A stretch of DNA of 64,000 nt, from contig NZ_JAGTTN010000001.1 of NCBI RefSeq assembly GCF_020682705.1, forward strand, positions 1,054,001 to 1,118,000. The letters run 5' to 3'. This document shows positions 17,664-25,916 of the stretch, piece after piece. Source of the stretch: Microbacterium allomyrinae (lineage in GTDB: Bacteria; Actinomycetota; Actinomycetes; Actinomycetales; Microbacteriaceae). Position 1 is the first letter of the stretch, and the number at the start of each line of letters is the position of its first letter. Position numbers and translations under genes: made by a program. The notes beneath the pieces are model-generated. The model was given only the letters and a program-made list of their open reading frames with translations, was not told where the DNA came from and searched no databases.

Positions 17664-18530
17664 TCAGTCCAGTTCGCTCGCGGCGGAGGTCTCGGGGTAT
17701 CGGGGGATGAACGGCACCCGCGCATCGAGACCGAGCTCGGGCCATTCGTTCTGCAGCGGTGCGAGCGCGGGGTCCTGGAATGCCTGGAGGGTGCGCTCGG
17801 GCGCCGGCCCGGCGAGCACGTTCAGGTAGTAGAGGTCGTGACCGTGCGCGGCGACCGTCGTGTGGTACGACCAGGGAAGGACGCAGATGTCGCCGTCTCG
17901 GACCGTCTCGACGAGGTCGAAGTCGCGCTCGGGCGAATAAGCCCGCTGCACCGCCCAACCCTTCTCGGGGTCGCGCAGACGGTAGTAGTACGTCTCTTCC
18001 AGCTCTGCTTCGCCATCGTGATCGTGCTCATGCTTGTGAGGGGGAAAGCTCGACCAGTTGCCGCCCGGGGTCCACACCTCGACGACGAGCAGCCGGTCGG
18101 CGGGGAAGCCGGGAGGAATCGGGGTCGCGACCTGACGGGTCGCGTTTCCGCCACCTCGAGCCTCGACACCGAGATCGTCGGGAGTGACGAGTCGCACCGC
18201 GTGCTTGGTCGTCGCGAGAGCCGAGGCGATCGCGACCTCGGCACCGTCGGCCGAGGTGATGGTGACCTCGGTGTCTCGCGGGACGTAGAGGGTGTATCCG
18301 AGTCCGTCGAACACGCTCGCGCGCCCGCCGAAGACGATCTCCTCGCCGTCGACGATCGCTGTCACGATGCCCGAGAGCGGTGTGAACGATCGCTCCTGGT
18401 CGTCCGCGGCGATGACGATCGTCTCGCCCGCGGCGAACTGCTTCACCGAGAAGCTGACGTACGTCCAGCCGGCCAGCTCGGGCGTGATGGTGTCCCACTC
18501 GCCGGCCTTGAAAATGCGAGGCTGCGCCAT
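17664..18530 (-). CDS. iolB: 5-deoxy-glucuronate isomerase IolB
   Basis: A 288-residue bicupin isomerase converting 5-deoxy-glucuronate to 5-keto-2-deoxygluconate in myo-inositol catabolism. Markers are the PPHKHEHDH metal-binding cluster, EETYYYRL, DLVETVRDGDICVLPWSYH and the final PDPRI-like region. ATG at 18530 follows GAAAGGG. It heads the iolB-iolD-aldehyde dehydrogenase operon and has its own promoter with a palindrome over the -35 region. The next pathway enzymes, IolC kinase and IolJ aldolase, are not recognised in the window. Confidence 0.94.
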   Translation of the reverse strand: MAQPRIFKAGEWDTITPELAGWTYVSFSVKQFAAGETIVIAADDQERSFTPLSGIVTAIVDGEEIVFGGRASVFDGLGYTLYVPRDTEVTITSADGAEVAIASALATTKHAVRLVTPDDLGVEARGGGNATRQVATPIPPGFPADRLLVVEVWTPGGNWSSFPPHKHEHDHDGEAELEETYYYRLRDPEKGWAVQRAYSPERDFDLVETVRDGDICVLPWSYHTTVAAHGHDLYYLNVLAGPAPERTLQAFQDPALAPLQNEWPELGLDARVPFIPRYPETSAASELD

Positions 18531-18556
18531 TGCGTACCCTTTCGTTGTTGTCTTGA

Positions 18557-18590
18557 ATATTACCAGGTGGACGATGCGTCTGCTAGACGC
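18557..18590 (-). promoter_or_regulatory. iolB promoter with overlapping operator-like palindrome
   Basis: On the minus strand a TAATAT -10 box (18557-18562) lies 27 bp before the iolB start. The perfect palindrome GCGTCT-GCT-AGACGC (18576-18590) covers where the -35 element would be. This layout suggests repression by a dimeric regulator. The palindrome differs from the TGGACCGGTCCA sites nearby. Confidence 0.5.
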
Positions 18591-18620
18591 GAACTTCGCA
18601 ACGTTCGGTCGATCAGGAAC

Positions 18621-18646
18621 GGGCGCCGCTCTTGCGAGCGGCGCCC
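18621..18646 (-). terminator. Hairpin after the sugar-binding lipoprotein gene
   Basis: GGGCGCCGCTC-TTGC-GAGCGGCGCCC forms an 11-bp perfect stem with a 4-nt loop, 22 bp beyond the stop of the minus-strand lipoprotein gene. The tail is not U-rich but the position fits the end of the four-gene transporter operon. Confidence 0.65.
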
Positions 18647-18667
18647 ACCCGAATCAGTCCTCGGACG

Positions 18668-19648
18668 TCACCACTCCGGGGTGACGTCCGGGTCGCTCGC
18701 GTTCTCGGCAGTGACCTTGATGGACGGCATCAGCAGGTCATCCACCGCGTCGCCCGCGAGCACCTGCTCTGCGAAGACCATCGAGTTCTCGCCATCCCAT
18801 GACGACGACTGGAAGATCGTTCCGTCCAGCTCGCCCGAGATCACCAGCGGGTTGCCCAGCTTGGTGTTGCCGATCGACGTGATGAACAGCGACGCGGGAT
18901 CGATGTCGCGCGCCTTCAGGGCGTCGATGGCACCGGCGACCATCGTGTCGTCGGCGGCGTAGATGCCCTTCACGTTGGCAGCGCCCACCGACGTCAGCAT
19001 CTCAGATACCGCGATCTGCGAGTCGTCCTTGCTCCAGTTGCCCGGCTGCTCGGCGAGGATCGTGACGTTGGGGCAGCTCTCCTCGATGGTGTCGACGAAC
19101 CCGCCACGGCGCGTCGTCGCGGTCGAGTTGCCGGTCAGACCGTTCACCATCAGGATCCCGACCTCTTCGTCACCGGCGAGCTCGCACATGATCTCGGCCG
19201 AAGCCACGCCCTGGCCGTAGGTGTCGGGACCGGAGAAGCCCGCGGTCAGATCCTTGTCCTCCGGGTTGACGTCCGAGTTCGTGACCGTGACGGGGATGCC
19301 GGCGGCCTGCGCGGCCGCCAGGCACGGACGCACGGTGTCGCCGACGGCGGGCCACAGCACGATGAGATCCGGCTGCGCGGCGACGGCGACCTCGCACTCG
19401 CTCGCCTGCTGATCGGCGTCGTACTTCGAGTTCGTGATGGTCAGCTCGATGCCGAGTTCATCGGCCTTGGCCTGCATGGCGGGCAGGTACGACGTGCCGT
19501 ACGGCTGGTCGGTGCCCTGGGGAAGAAGCGCGTAGATCTGGTATGACGCTTCGTCGCCGCCCGAGTCGCTCCCCGCCCCACAGCCGGTGAAGGCGAGGGT
19601 GGCCACGGCGAGTGCTCCGACGAGCGTCAGTGCTCGAGATGATCGCAT
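18668..19648 (-). CDS. Ribose/inositol-type ABC transporter substrate-binding lipoprotein
   Basis: A 326-residue class I periplasmic-binding-like protein. The signal peptide ends in the lipobox FTGC, with Cys23 as lipidation site. The mature part shows the two-lobed ribose-binding fold: YQIYALLPQGTDQPYG, AAQPDLIVLWPAVGDTV and MVNGLTGNSTATTRRGGF. It would bind a sugar or cyclitol and deliver it to the two permeases encoded upstream in the same operon. The setting between iolB and the LacI/iolG genes suggests inositol or a related polyol. Confidence 0.88.
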   Translation of the reverse strand: MRSSRALTLVGALAVATLAFTGCGAGSDSGGDEASYQIYALLPQGTDQPYGTSYLPAMQAKADELGIELTITNSKYDADQQASECEVAVAAQPDLIVLWPAVGDTVRPCLAAAQAAGIPVTVTNSDVNPEDKDLTAGFSGPDTYGQGVASAEIMCELAGDEEVGILMVNGLTGNSTATTRRGGFVDTIEESCPNVTILAEQPGNWSKDDSQIAVSEMLTSVGAANVKGIYAADDTMVAGAIDALKARDIDPASLFITSIGNTKLGNPLVISGELDGTIFQSSSWDGENSMVFAEQVLAGDAVDDLLMPSIKVTAENASDPDVTPEW

Positions 19649-19677
19649 TTTCTACTCTTTCGTTCGGGTGATGGTGG

Positions 19678-20712
19678 TCAGGATGCGGATGCGGGGGGCC
19701 GGGCTCTGTCGCGCCCTTGGAAGGACAGCCGGAGCCCGTTGATGGCGGCACGGAGATTCGCCGGATCGGTGATGATCGCGAGGAACAGCACGACGCCGAC
19801 GAAGATGTCCTGCACGTCGACCTGCACGCCCGACAGGGTGAGCGTGACCTGCAGCATCCCGAGTGCGAACGCCCCGATCAGGGTGCCGAGGATCGAGCCG
19901 CGCCCGCCGGTGAGTGCGACGCCGCCGATGATGGCGGCCGCGATGCTCGCCAGGAGCACAGTCGAGCCGGCGGTCGGGTCGGCCGCGGTGCGCTCGAGCG
20001 TGTTGATCACGCCGGCGAGAGCCGCCACGAAGCCCGAGATCACGAATGCCGTGACCAGGCGTCGTTTGACGGGGATGCCGGCATCCACCGCCGCCTGACG
20101 ATTGCCGCCGACCGCATAGAACTCACGGCCGGACTTGACACGGGTCAAGAACAGCTGCAGCACGACGAATGCGAGGAAGAAGAGCAGCACCCGAGGAGTC
20201 AGCGGCCCGAGGATCGGAGTGCCGAAGGCCAGGCCGAAGTCGATGTTGGTGAGCCGGACCGGTTCCTCGTTCGACAGCACGAACGCCAGACCGCGCAGGG
20301 CGAAGAGCATGCCGAGGGTCGCGATGAAGGAGTTGATTCCGACGACGACCACGAAGAACGCGTTGATCAGTCCGATGACCACCCCGGTCACCAGGGCGGC
20401 GACGATGCCGAGCCCGATGTCGGGGATGGATGCCATCACGACTCCCGAGACGGCGAGCGTGCTCGCCACGCTCAGGTCGAGCTCGCCGACGAGGATCACC
20501 ACCGTCAGGCCCAGTGCGACGAGGCCGACGAGCGCCACACGGCCCAGGGTCACCTGGAACGACGTGAAGACGACGGGCTCGACGATCGCCGCGAACGTGC
20601 CGACGAGAACGAGGAGGATGACTGCGCGGCCCTCCGTGCGGCGCGCGATGAACACGCGGACACGGTCGAGCAGGGTTACCGGCTGGGTGTCCAGCCTCAT
20701 TGTCTGCGTCAC
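19678..20712 (-). CDS. Ribose/inositol-type ABC transporter permease
   Basis: A 344-residue RbsC-like permease with eight to ten hydrophobic segments. Family marks are VILVGELDLSVASTLAVSG, GINSFIATLGMLFALRGLA and GGRGSILGTLIGAFALGML. The GTG at 20712 overlaps the stop of the preceding permease gene (GTGA), which decides the start. Together with the neighbouring permease it forms the membrane channel of the importer. Confidence 0.9.
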   Translation of the reverse strand: MTQTMRLDTQPVTLLDRVRVFIARRTEGRAVILLVLVGTFAAIVEPVVFTSFQVTLGRVALVGLVALGLTVVILVGELDLSVASTLAVSGVVMASIPDIGLGIVAALVTGVVIGLINAFFVVVVGINSFIATLGMLFALRGLAFVLSNEEPVRLTNIDFGLAFGTPILGPLTPRVLLFFLAFVVLQLFLTRVKSGREFYAVGGNRQAAVDAGIPVKRRLVTAFVISGFVAALAGVINTLERTAADPTAGSTVLLASIAAAIIGGVALTGGRGSILGTLIGAFALGMLQVTLTLSGVQVDVQDIFVGVVLFLAIITDPANLRAAINGLRLSFQGRDRARPPASAS

Positions 20713-21734
20713 CGCTGTGCCGCCCTTCGTGCGATTACGTCGATGGAGACGGCGAAGACGATCAGTGCGCCGATGGCCATCTGCTGGAAGCCGAATCCGA
20801 TGCCGGACAGGACGAGGATGTTCGTGAGCACGCTGACGAAGATGACGCCCAGGAGGGTGCGCATCACGCTCCCCTTGCCGCCGAAGACGCTCGTGCCGCC
20901 GATGATCACCGCGGCCAACGCCCGGAAGTCGTAGCCGACCGACATGGACGACACCGCGGTGTTGGAGAACGCCGCCAGCGCGAATCCCGCGATCGTGGCG
21001 GTGACCGCCGTGATCAGGAACGCGCCGATGACCACTCGTCCGGTCGCGACGCCGGCGAGCCTGGTCGCCTCCTTGTTCGAGCCGAATGCGCGGACGGTGA
21101 ATCCGAACGGGGTGCGGCTCATGATGAACCAGAGGATGACCGCGATCACGAGCATCAGAAGCGCGGAGAGCGGGATCGGTCCGAGCTTGGCCTGGCCGAA
21201 TGCCCGGATCGGGCCCCCGTCGGGGCCGAACACGATGCTGCCGCCCGAGAGCCAGCGCAGCACGCCGAGCCCGATGAAGGTCGTCGAGAGCGTGACGATC
21301 ACGGCGTTGGCCTTGAAGAAGCCGACGGCCAGGCCGTTGACGAGGCCGTAGACGAGGGCCACCAGCAGGGCGAGCCCGATCGCCGGGATCAGCCCGATCT
21401 GGTTGCTCACCCCGATCAGGATCACGGCGGATGTCGCGACCTGGGCGACGACCGAGAGGTCGAGGTAGTTGCCGCTGACGACGACGAACGTCATGCCGAG
21501 GGCCACGATGCCGATGGGAGCCGCGCGGTAGAACACATCGGTGATGTTCTCCAACGAGGCGAATCCGTCGACGAAGATCACCGCTCCGAGGATCAGCAGG
21601 ATCGTGAAGACGATCACTCCCTGCTGGGACAGCCAGAGGAGTGCGCGCAGGCCCGGCTTCCTCGGCGTGACATCCGGCGTCGTGGCCTCGGTCTTCACCA
21701 GCTCGGTGTGCGTGGGGGTGGGTGTCGACATCAT
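20709..21734 (-). CDS. Ribose/inositol-type ABC transporter permease (second subunit)
   Basis: A 341-residue RbsC-like permease. VVVSGNYLDLSVVAQVATSAVI and GGTSVFGGKGSVMRTLLGVI match the family core. Its ATG at 21734 overlaps the ATPase gene stop by ATGA. Having two distinct permease genes implies a heterodimeric channel, in contrast to the single permease in the transporter at 30.6-34.2 kb. Confidence 0.9.
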   Translation of the reverse strand: MMSTPTPTHTELVKTEATTPDVTPRKPGLRALLWLSQQGVIVFTILLILGAVIFVDGFASLENITDVFYRAAPIGIVALGMTFVVVSGNYLDLSVVAQVATSAVILIGVSNQIGLIPAIGLALLVALVYGLVNGLAVGFFKANAVIVTLSTTFIGLGVLRWLSGGSIVFGPDGGPIRAFGQAKLGPIPLSALLMLVIAVILWFIMSRTPFGFTVRAFGSNKEATRLAGVATGRVVIGAFLITAVTATIAGFALAAFSNTAVSSMSVGYDFRALAAVIIGGTSVFGGKGSVMRTLLGVIFVSVLTNILVLSGIGFGFQQMAIGALIVFAVSIDVIARRAAQR

Positions 21735-23254
21735 GCGCCTACCATCCGTTCTCCTGATGCCAGTGACATGACCGACTTCTCCGTCGCTTCCTCCGGGGAA
21801 AGCGTTCCGACGATGCGACCGTCACGGATGACGTGGATCAGATCCGAGAGCTCGAGGAGTTCGGGCAGGTCCGAGCTCACGACCAGCACCGCCGCGCCGT
21901 CGTCGGCGAGAGCGCGGACGAGCCGGTGGATCTCCGCCTTCGCACCGACGTCGACGCCGCGCGTGGGCTCGTCGAGGATGATCAGCTTGGGATTGCGGCC
22001 CAGCCACTTCGCGATGACGACCTTCTGCTGATTGCCGCCCGAGAACTCCCCGACCTCGCGGGTGATCCTCGGGGGTCGGAGACCGACGTCGCCGGCGAGC
22101 TGCCGCACGTACTCGACGATGCGCTTCTTCTGGAGGACTCCCCACCGGGACAGTTCCCACCGGTTGGGCAGGGCGACGTTGTCGATGACGGTCATGGTCA
22201 GCGCGGCGCCATCCGTTCGACGCTCCTCGGGGACGTAGCCGATGCCCGCGTTCACGGCGGATCGGTAGCTGCCGATGCGGCGTGTGCGGTCGCCCGCTGT
22301 CATCGTGACCGTGCCGCCCGTTCGCGTGTCGGCACCGACGATGGCGCGGACCAGTTCGGTGCGACCCGCCCCGACCAGGCCGCCGAGTCCTACGATCTCG
22401 CCTTCGCGTACGGTGAGGTCGACATCGTGGACCTTCTTGGCGCGGATGCCGCGAGCATCGAGGACCACGTTGCCGGGGTGCGCCTCGCGGCGGATCGCCA
22501 AGTCCTTGGCGAGTTCCCGCCCTACCATCGCGTCGATGACGGCGCCGGGCGTGGTCTGGTCGAGCCGCCCGCTGGTGACGAGGCGACCGTCGCGGAGGAT
22601 CGTGACATTCGTTCCGATCCGGAAGACTTCGGGGATGCGGTGCGAGATGTAGATGATGGCCATTCCCGCAGCCGCCAGCCGCTGAAGCATGTCCAGCAGG
22701 TAATCGGTCTCGGCCGGCGTGAGGGTCGCCGTCGGCTCATCGAGGATCAAGACCTTCGGCTTGCGGGCGACCGCGCGAGCGATCTCGACGAATTGGCGCA
22801 GCGACACCGAGAGCCGCGCGACGCGCTCGTCGAGGTCGACCTCGACGCCGATCTCCGCCAGCGCGCTGCCGGCGATCCGCGCCATCTCGCGTCGGTCGAT
22901 GAATCCTGCATTCGACGGGGTCGTGCCCAGGACGATGTTCTCGGCGACGGTCATCTCGGGAACGAGGCTGAGTTCCTGATGCACGAGCGCGACACCCGCT
23001 TCGAGTGCGGCGCGCGGGCCGCCGCTGAGTGGCGCGCCCTCCACGAGCACTTCTCCGCCGTCCGGTGTGAGCACTCCGGCGAGCATGCGCATGAGCGTCG
23101 ACTTGCCGGCCCCGTTCTCGCCCACGACCGCGTGGATCTCGCCTCGCTGGACATCGACAGAGACCCGATCGACGGCGATCGCGCCGCCGAAGCGCTTCAC
23201 GACCTCGACCGCGCGGATGACCGGAGCGGATGCTGGATCTGCGGCGTTTGTCAC
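21731..23254 (-). CDS. Sugar ABC transporter ATP-binding protein (RbsA/MglA type, two ABC domains)
   Basis: About 507 residues with two fused nucleotide-binding domains. Domain 1 has a canonical Walker A (GENGAGKST), Walker B LILDEPT and a weak signature (LSVSLRQ). Domain 2 has the degenerate Walker A GLVGAGRTE and signature FSGGNQQK, the normal RbsA pattern. GTG at 23254 is preferred because AGGTGG lies 5 nt before it; a GTG at 23263 is also in frame. First gene of the ATPase-permease-permease-lipoprotein operon, with a LacI operator just downstream of its promoter. Confidence 0.92.
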   Translation of the reverse strand: MTNAADPASAPVIRAVEVVKRFGGAIAVDRVSVDVQRGEIHAVVGENGAGKSTLMRMLAGVLTPDGGEVLVEGAPLSGGPRAALEAGVALVHQELSLVPEMTVAENIVLGTTPSNAGFIDRREMARIAGSALAEIGVEVDLDERVARLSVSLRQFVEIARAVARKPKVLILDEPTATLTPAETDYLLDMLQRLAAAGMAIIYISHRIPEVFRIGTNVTILRDGRLVTSGRLDQTTPGAVIDAMVGRELAKDLAIRREAHPGNVVLDARGIRAKKVHDVDLTVREGEIVGLGGLVGAGRTELVRAIVGADTRTGGTVTMTAGDRTRRIGSYRSAVNAGIGYVPEERRTDGAALTMTVIDNVALPNRWELSRWGVLQKKRIVEYVRQLAGDVGLRPPRITREVGEFSGGNQQKVVIAKWLGRNPKLIILDEPTRGVDVGAKAEIHRLVRALADDGAAVLVVSSDLPELLELSDLIHVIRDGRIVGTLSPEEATEKSVMSLASGERMVGA

Positions 23255-23329
23255 CGTAACCACCTAAACGTCGTTGTTGTACTGGCTTGCTCGGACAAAG
23301 CAGCGCGTCTGTGCGCCTGCGGCCCAATT

Positions 23330-23341
23330 TGGACCGGTCCA
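23330..23341. promoter_or_regulatory. LacI operator TGGACCGGTCCA at the inositol-type importer
   Basis: A perfect 12-bp palindrome lying about 17 bp downstream of the -10 box of the importer promoter. Identical cores occur at 24578 and 43007, with a one-mismatch copy at 24487. The adjacent LacI gene is the obvious candidate regulator. Confidence 0.75.
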
Positions 23342-23358
23342 TTTTGTGGAGTGACTAA

Positions 23359-23388
23359 ACCGTAGGCGACCATCGCTGACAGTGTCAA
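23359..23388 (-). promoter_or_regulatory. Promoter of the inositol-type importer operon
   Basis: On the minus strand TTGACA (23383-23388) and TACGGT (23359-23364) are separated by 18 bp. The predicted start of transcription near 23352 leaves a leader of about 100 nt that contains the TGGACCGGTCCA operator. Confidence 0.6.
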
Positions 23389-23409
23389 GTGCCAGAGGAC
23401 GATCTGCCC

Positions 23410-24453
23410 TCAGGGACGGCTGGACCGCCGGACGACCAGACGGGGCTCGATCAACTGGGATTCCTCGTCGGCCCGGTCGGCGTTCAGGAGGAATTTCACG
23501 GCGGTCGCACCGATCTCGCGATTGTGGGGATCGATCGAGGTGAGCGAGATCCGGTGGAACGCCGCCAGGAACGTGTTGTCGTAGCCGGTGAGGGCGAGGT
23601 CCTCCGGCACCGACAGCCGAAGATCGTCCGCGGCCGCCAGTGCACCCAGAGCCGCGAGGTCGTTGACCGCCGTGATGGCGGTCGGTTTCTGTCCCGGCCG
23701 GGTCAAGAGGTTCCGGGCGGCCGTATAGCCGCTCGCCTCGCTGAAGTCCGCGCTCTCGACGCGCACCTCGGCGTCGAGTCCGTGCGCCTTCATCGCCGCT
23801 CGATAGGCCTCGGCCCGCTTCGTCGAGACCGGACCGCCGAGGCCTCCGATATGGGCGATCCGGGAATGGCCCTGCTCGACCAGGTGATCGACGACCAGCG
23901 CCATCCCGAGCATCTCGTTGCTTCGCACCGAGCGCGCCAGAGGAAGATCCTCGGCGATCGCGCTCGCGACCACGATGGGGAGCTGGTACGCGAGCTGCGA
24001 CAGGGATGCCATCTCGGGCACCGACCCGACCAGGAGGACGCTGCTCGGCCTCAGGTCGCCGAACGCGGCGAGGATGCGGGTGTCGAGCTGGGCGACGCCG
24101 CCGTCACTGGGAAGGACGGCGCTGGTCATCAGGCTGAAGCGTCCTGCTCGCGCGAGCTCGAGTCGGGCGGCGTCGACCACCTCGGCGAGGACGGGGTTGT
24201 GAAGGTCGGCCACGAGGATGCCGATGAAGTTGCCGTCATCGGCGGCAAGGGACCTCGCCACCCAGTTCGGGCGGAAGTCGAGCGTGGCGGCGGCGGCGAG
24301 CACGCGCTCCCGCCGGACAGCGCTCACGCTGTCGGGGTTGCTGAAGACGAGTGAGACCAAGGACTTCGATACCCCCGCTGCCGCGGCGACATCCCTGATC
24401 GTGGGCCGCTTGGGCCCCGCGTTCGCGCCGTTGCTGGGCAATCTCTGTACCAC
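23410..24453 (-). CDS. LacI-family transcriptional regulator of the inositol/polyol genes
   Basis: A 347-residue LacI protein. The N-terminal helix-turn-helix and hinge (about 17-70: TIRDVAAAAGVSKSLVSLVFSNPDSVS, WVARSLAA) precede a periplasmic-binding-like effector domain. Three TGGACCGGTCCA-type palindromes surround it: at the importer promoter, at its own upstream region and at the dehydrogenase operon. Autoregulated repression lifted by inositol or an early intermediate is the natural reading. The start is a GTG at 24453; a TTG five codons in has a comparable ribosome site. Confidence 0.9.
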   Translation of the reverse strand: MVQRLPSNGANAGPKRPTIRDVAAAAGVSKSLVSLVFSNPDSVSAVRRERVLAAAATLDFRPNWVARSLAADDGNFIGILVADLHNPVLAEVVDAARLELARAGRFSLMTSAVLPSDGGVAQLDTRILAAFGDLRPSSVLLVGSVPEMASLSQLAYQLPIVVASAIAEDLPLARSVRSNEMLGMALVVDHLVEQGHSRIAHIGGLGGPVSTKRAEAYRAAMKAHGLDAEVRVESADFSEASGYTAARNLLTRPGQKPTAITAVNDLAALGALAAADDLRLSVPEDLALTGYDNTFLAAFHRISLTSIDPHNREIGATAVKFLLNADRADEESQLIEPRLVVRRSSRP

Positions 24454-24486
24454 CTATCTGCCGGAGTCAGACTAGCGGAACGGGCC

Positions 24487-24498
24487 TGGACCGGTCCC
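24487..24498. promoter_or_regulatory. LacI operator variant TGGACCGGTCCC upstream of the LacI gene
   Basis: It matches the TGGACCGGTCCA palindrome at 11 of 12 positions and lies 34 bp before the LacI start, consistent with autoregulation. Confidence 0.65.
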
Positions 24499-24548
24499 GA
24501 TCCCGTTTTACGGCGCCTCGAATTCGCATGCGGCTTCGTGATCTGCAC

Positions 24549-24578
24549 TTGACAGCGGTGGTCGCCGCGGCATATTTT
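24549..24578 (+). promoter_or_regulatory. Promoter of the polyol dehydrogenase operon
   Basis: TTGACA (24549-24554), 18 bp, TATTTT (24573-24578). The -10 box abuts the LacI operator that starts at 24578, so repressor binding would block initiation. The leader to the ATG at 24699 is about 115 nt. Confidence 0.65.
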
Positions 24579-24589
24579 GGACCGGTCCA
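24578..24589. promoter_or_regulatory. LacI operator TGGACCGGTCCA at the dehydrogenase operon
   Basis: A perfect 12-bp palindrome at the transcription start region of the plus-strand operon, identical to the sites at 23330 and 43007. Confidence 0.75.
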
Positions 24590-24698
24590 GACCAGAGAAC
24601 ACGGTTGGTGGGCGCAGTGTTGCGCAGAGAACGCACGCGGTTCTCCGTCACCCTGCGGCTGCGCAGCAACGGCGTTCGCAACTCAGCCAGGAGACGAC

Positions 24699-25916
24699 AT
24701 GACCGACTCCCCCACGTCCGCACGCTCGATCGGCATCGGTCTTGTCAGCGTCGGCTGGATGGGGCGGCTCCACAGCCGCGCTTACAGCAACCTTCCGATC
24801 GTGTATCCCGAGCTGGGCATCGCGCCCCGGCTCGTACACGCCGCAGACACCGCCGAAGCAGGGCGCGACTTCGCTCGCGATGTGCTCGGCTACGAGCGCG
24901 CGAGCGCCGACTATCGCGCCGTCCTCGCCGACCCCGAGGTCGACGTCGTCTCGATCTGCGCTCCGAACTTCCTGCACGCCGAGATCGGGATCGCGGCGGC
25001 CCAGGCCGGAAAGCCGTTCTGGATCGAAAAGCCCGTCGGGCGCTCCGCGGTCGACACCGCCGCCGTGCGCGACGCCGCGATCGCGGCGGGGGTCGCGACA
25101 TCCATCGGGTTCAACTATCGGCAGCCGCCCGCGATCCAGCTGGCCCGCCAGCTGATCCTCGACGGCTCGCTCGGGACCATCACCAACGTTCGCGGCCGCT
25201 TCTTCGGCGGCTTCAACGCCGACCCCGAAGCGCCTCTCGCGTGGCGATTCATCCGCGAACTCGGAGGAAGCGGAGTGCTGGGCGACCTCATGGGTCACCT
25301 CGTGGACCTCGTGCAGTTCCTGCTCGGCCCGATCGGCTCCGTCACCGCGACCACCGGCACCTACATCACCGAGCGTCCCGCACTGCCGGGCAGCCCGGAC
25401 GCGGGTCGGAAGCTCCCGGTCGAGAACGAGGACTACGCCAACATGCTCATCCGCTTCGACGATTCGGCTCTCGCGTCGGGCGCCCTCGGCACGCTGGACG
25501 CCTCATGGATCGCGGTCGGACCGAAGGCGGAGTACGCACTCGAGATCTTCGGCACCGAGGGCTCCCTCCGCTGGAACTTCGAGCACCTCAACGACCTCGA
25601 ACTCGCCACCCGAGGTGCCGGCGGGCGCGTCGGCTACACCCGCCTCGTCGCCGATGACACCTTCCCCGAGTACGCCCGCTTCCAGCCCGGGTCCGGCACC
25701 CCGATGGGCTACGACGACCTGAAGACGATCGAGGCGAAGAAGTTCCTCCTCGCCGTGCTCGGGGAATCGTCCGAGAACTCCAACATCCACGACGCGCTCG
25801 CCTCGGCCCAGGTACTCACCGCTGCAGAAGAGTCCGCGATCACCGGAGAATGGGTCGCACTACCCGTCATCCCCGGCCACACAGGCAACACCCGAGTCAC
25901 GGAGGTAGTCCGATGA
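24699..25916 (+). CDS. Gfo/Idh/MocA family oxidoreductase
   Basis: A 405-residue NAD(P)-dependent sugar or polyol dehydrogenase. The N-terminal Rossmann domain begins IGIGLVSVGWMGRLHSRAY, and the family Lys motif EKP occurs in FWIEKPVGRS. The C-terminal alpha/beta domain includes ELGGSGVLGDLMGHLVDL with the probable catalytic His. The ATG at 24699 follows AGGAG by 6 nt. First gene of a five-gene operon with two further Gfo/Idh/MocA enzymes. It is longer than typical IolG and its substrate (an inositol isomer, an inosose or a sugar) cannot be fixed. Confidence 0.88.
   Translation: MTDSPTSARSIGIGLVSVGWMGRLHSRAYSNLPIVYPELGIAPRLVHAADTAEAGRDFARDVLGYERASADYRAVLADPEVDVVSICAPNFLHAEIGIAAAQAGKPFWIEKPVGRSAVDTAAVRDAAIAAGVATSIGFNYRQPPAIQLARQLILDGSLGTITNVRGRFFGGFNADPEAPLAWRFIRELGGSGVLGDLMGHLVDLVQFLLGPIGSVTATTGTYITERPALPGSPDAGRKLPVENEDYANMLIRFDDSALASGALGTLDASWIAVGPKAEYALEIFGTEGSLRWNFEHLNDLELATRGAGGRVGYTRLVADDTFPEYARFQPGSGTPMGYDDLKTIEAKKFLLAVLGESSENSNIHDALASAQVLTAAEESAITGEWVALPVIPGHTGNTRVTEVVR

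Noticed and set aside
20255-20280. A GGACCGGTTCC sequence resembling the LacI operator
   Set aside because: It is inside a permease coding region and breaks the palindrome by one base, so it is probably coincidental.
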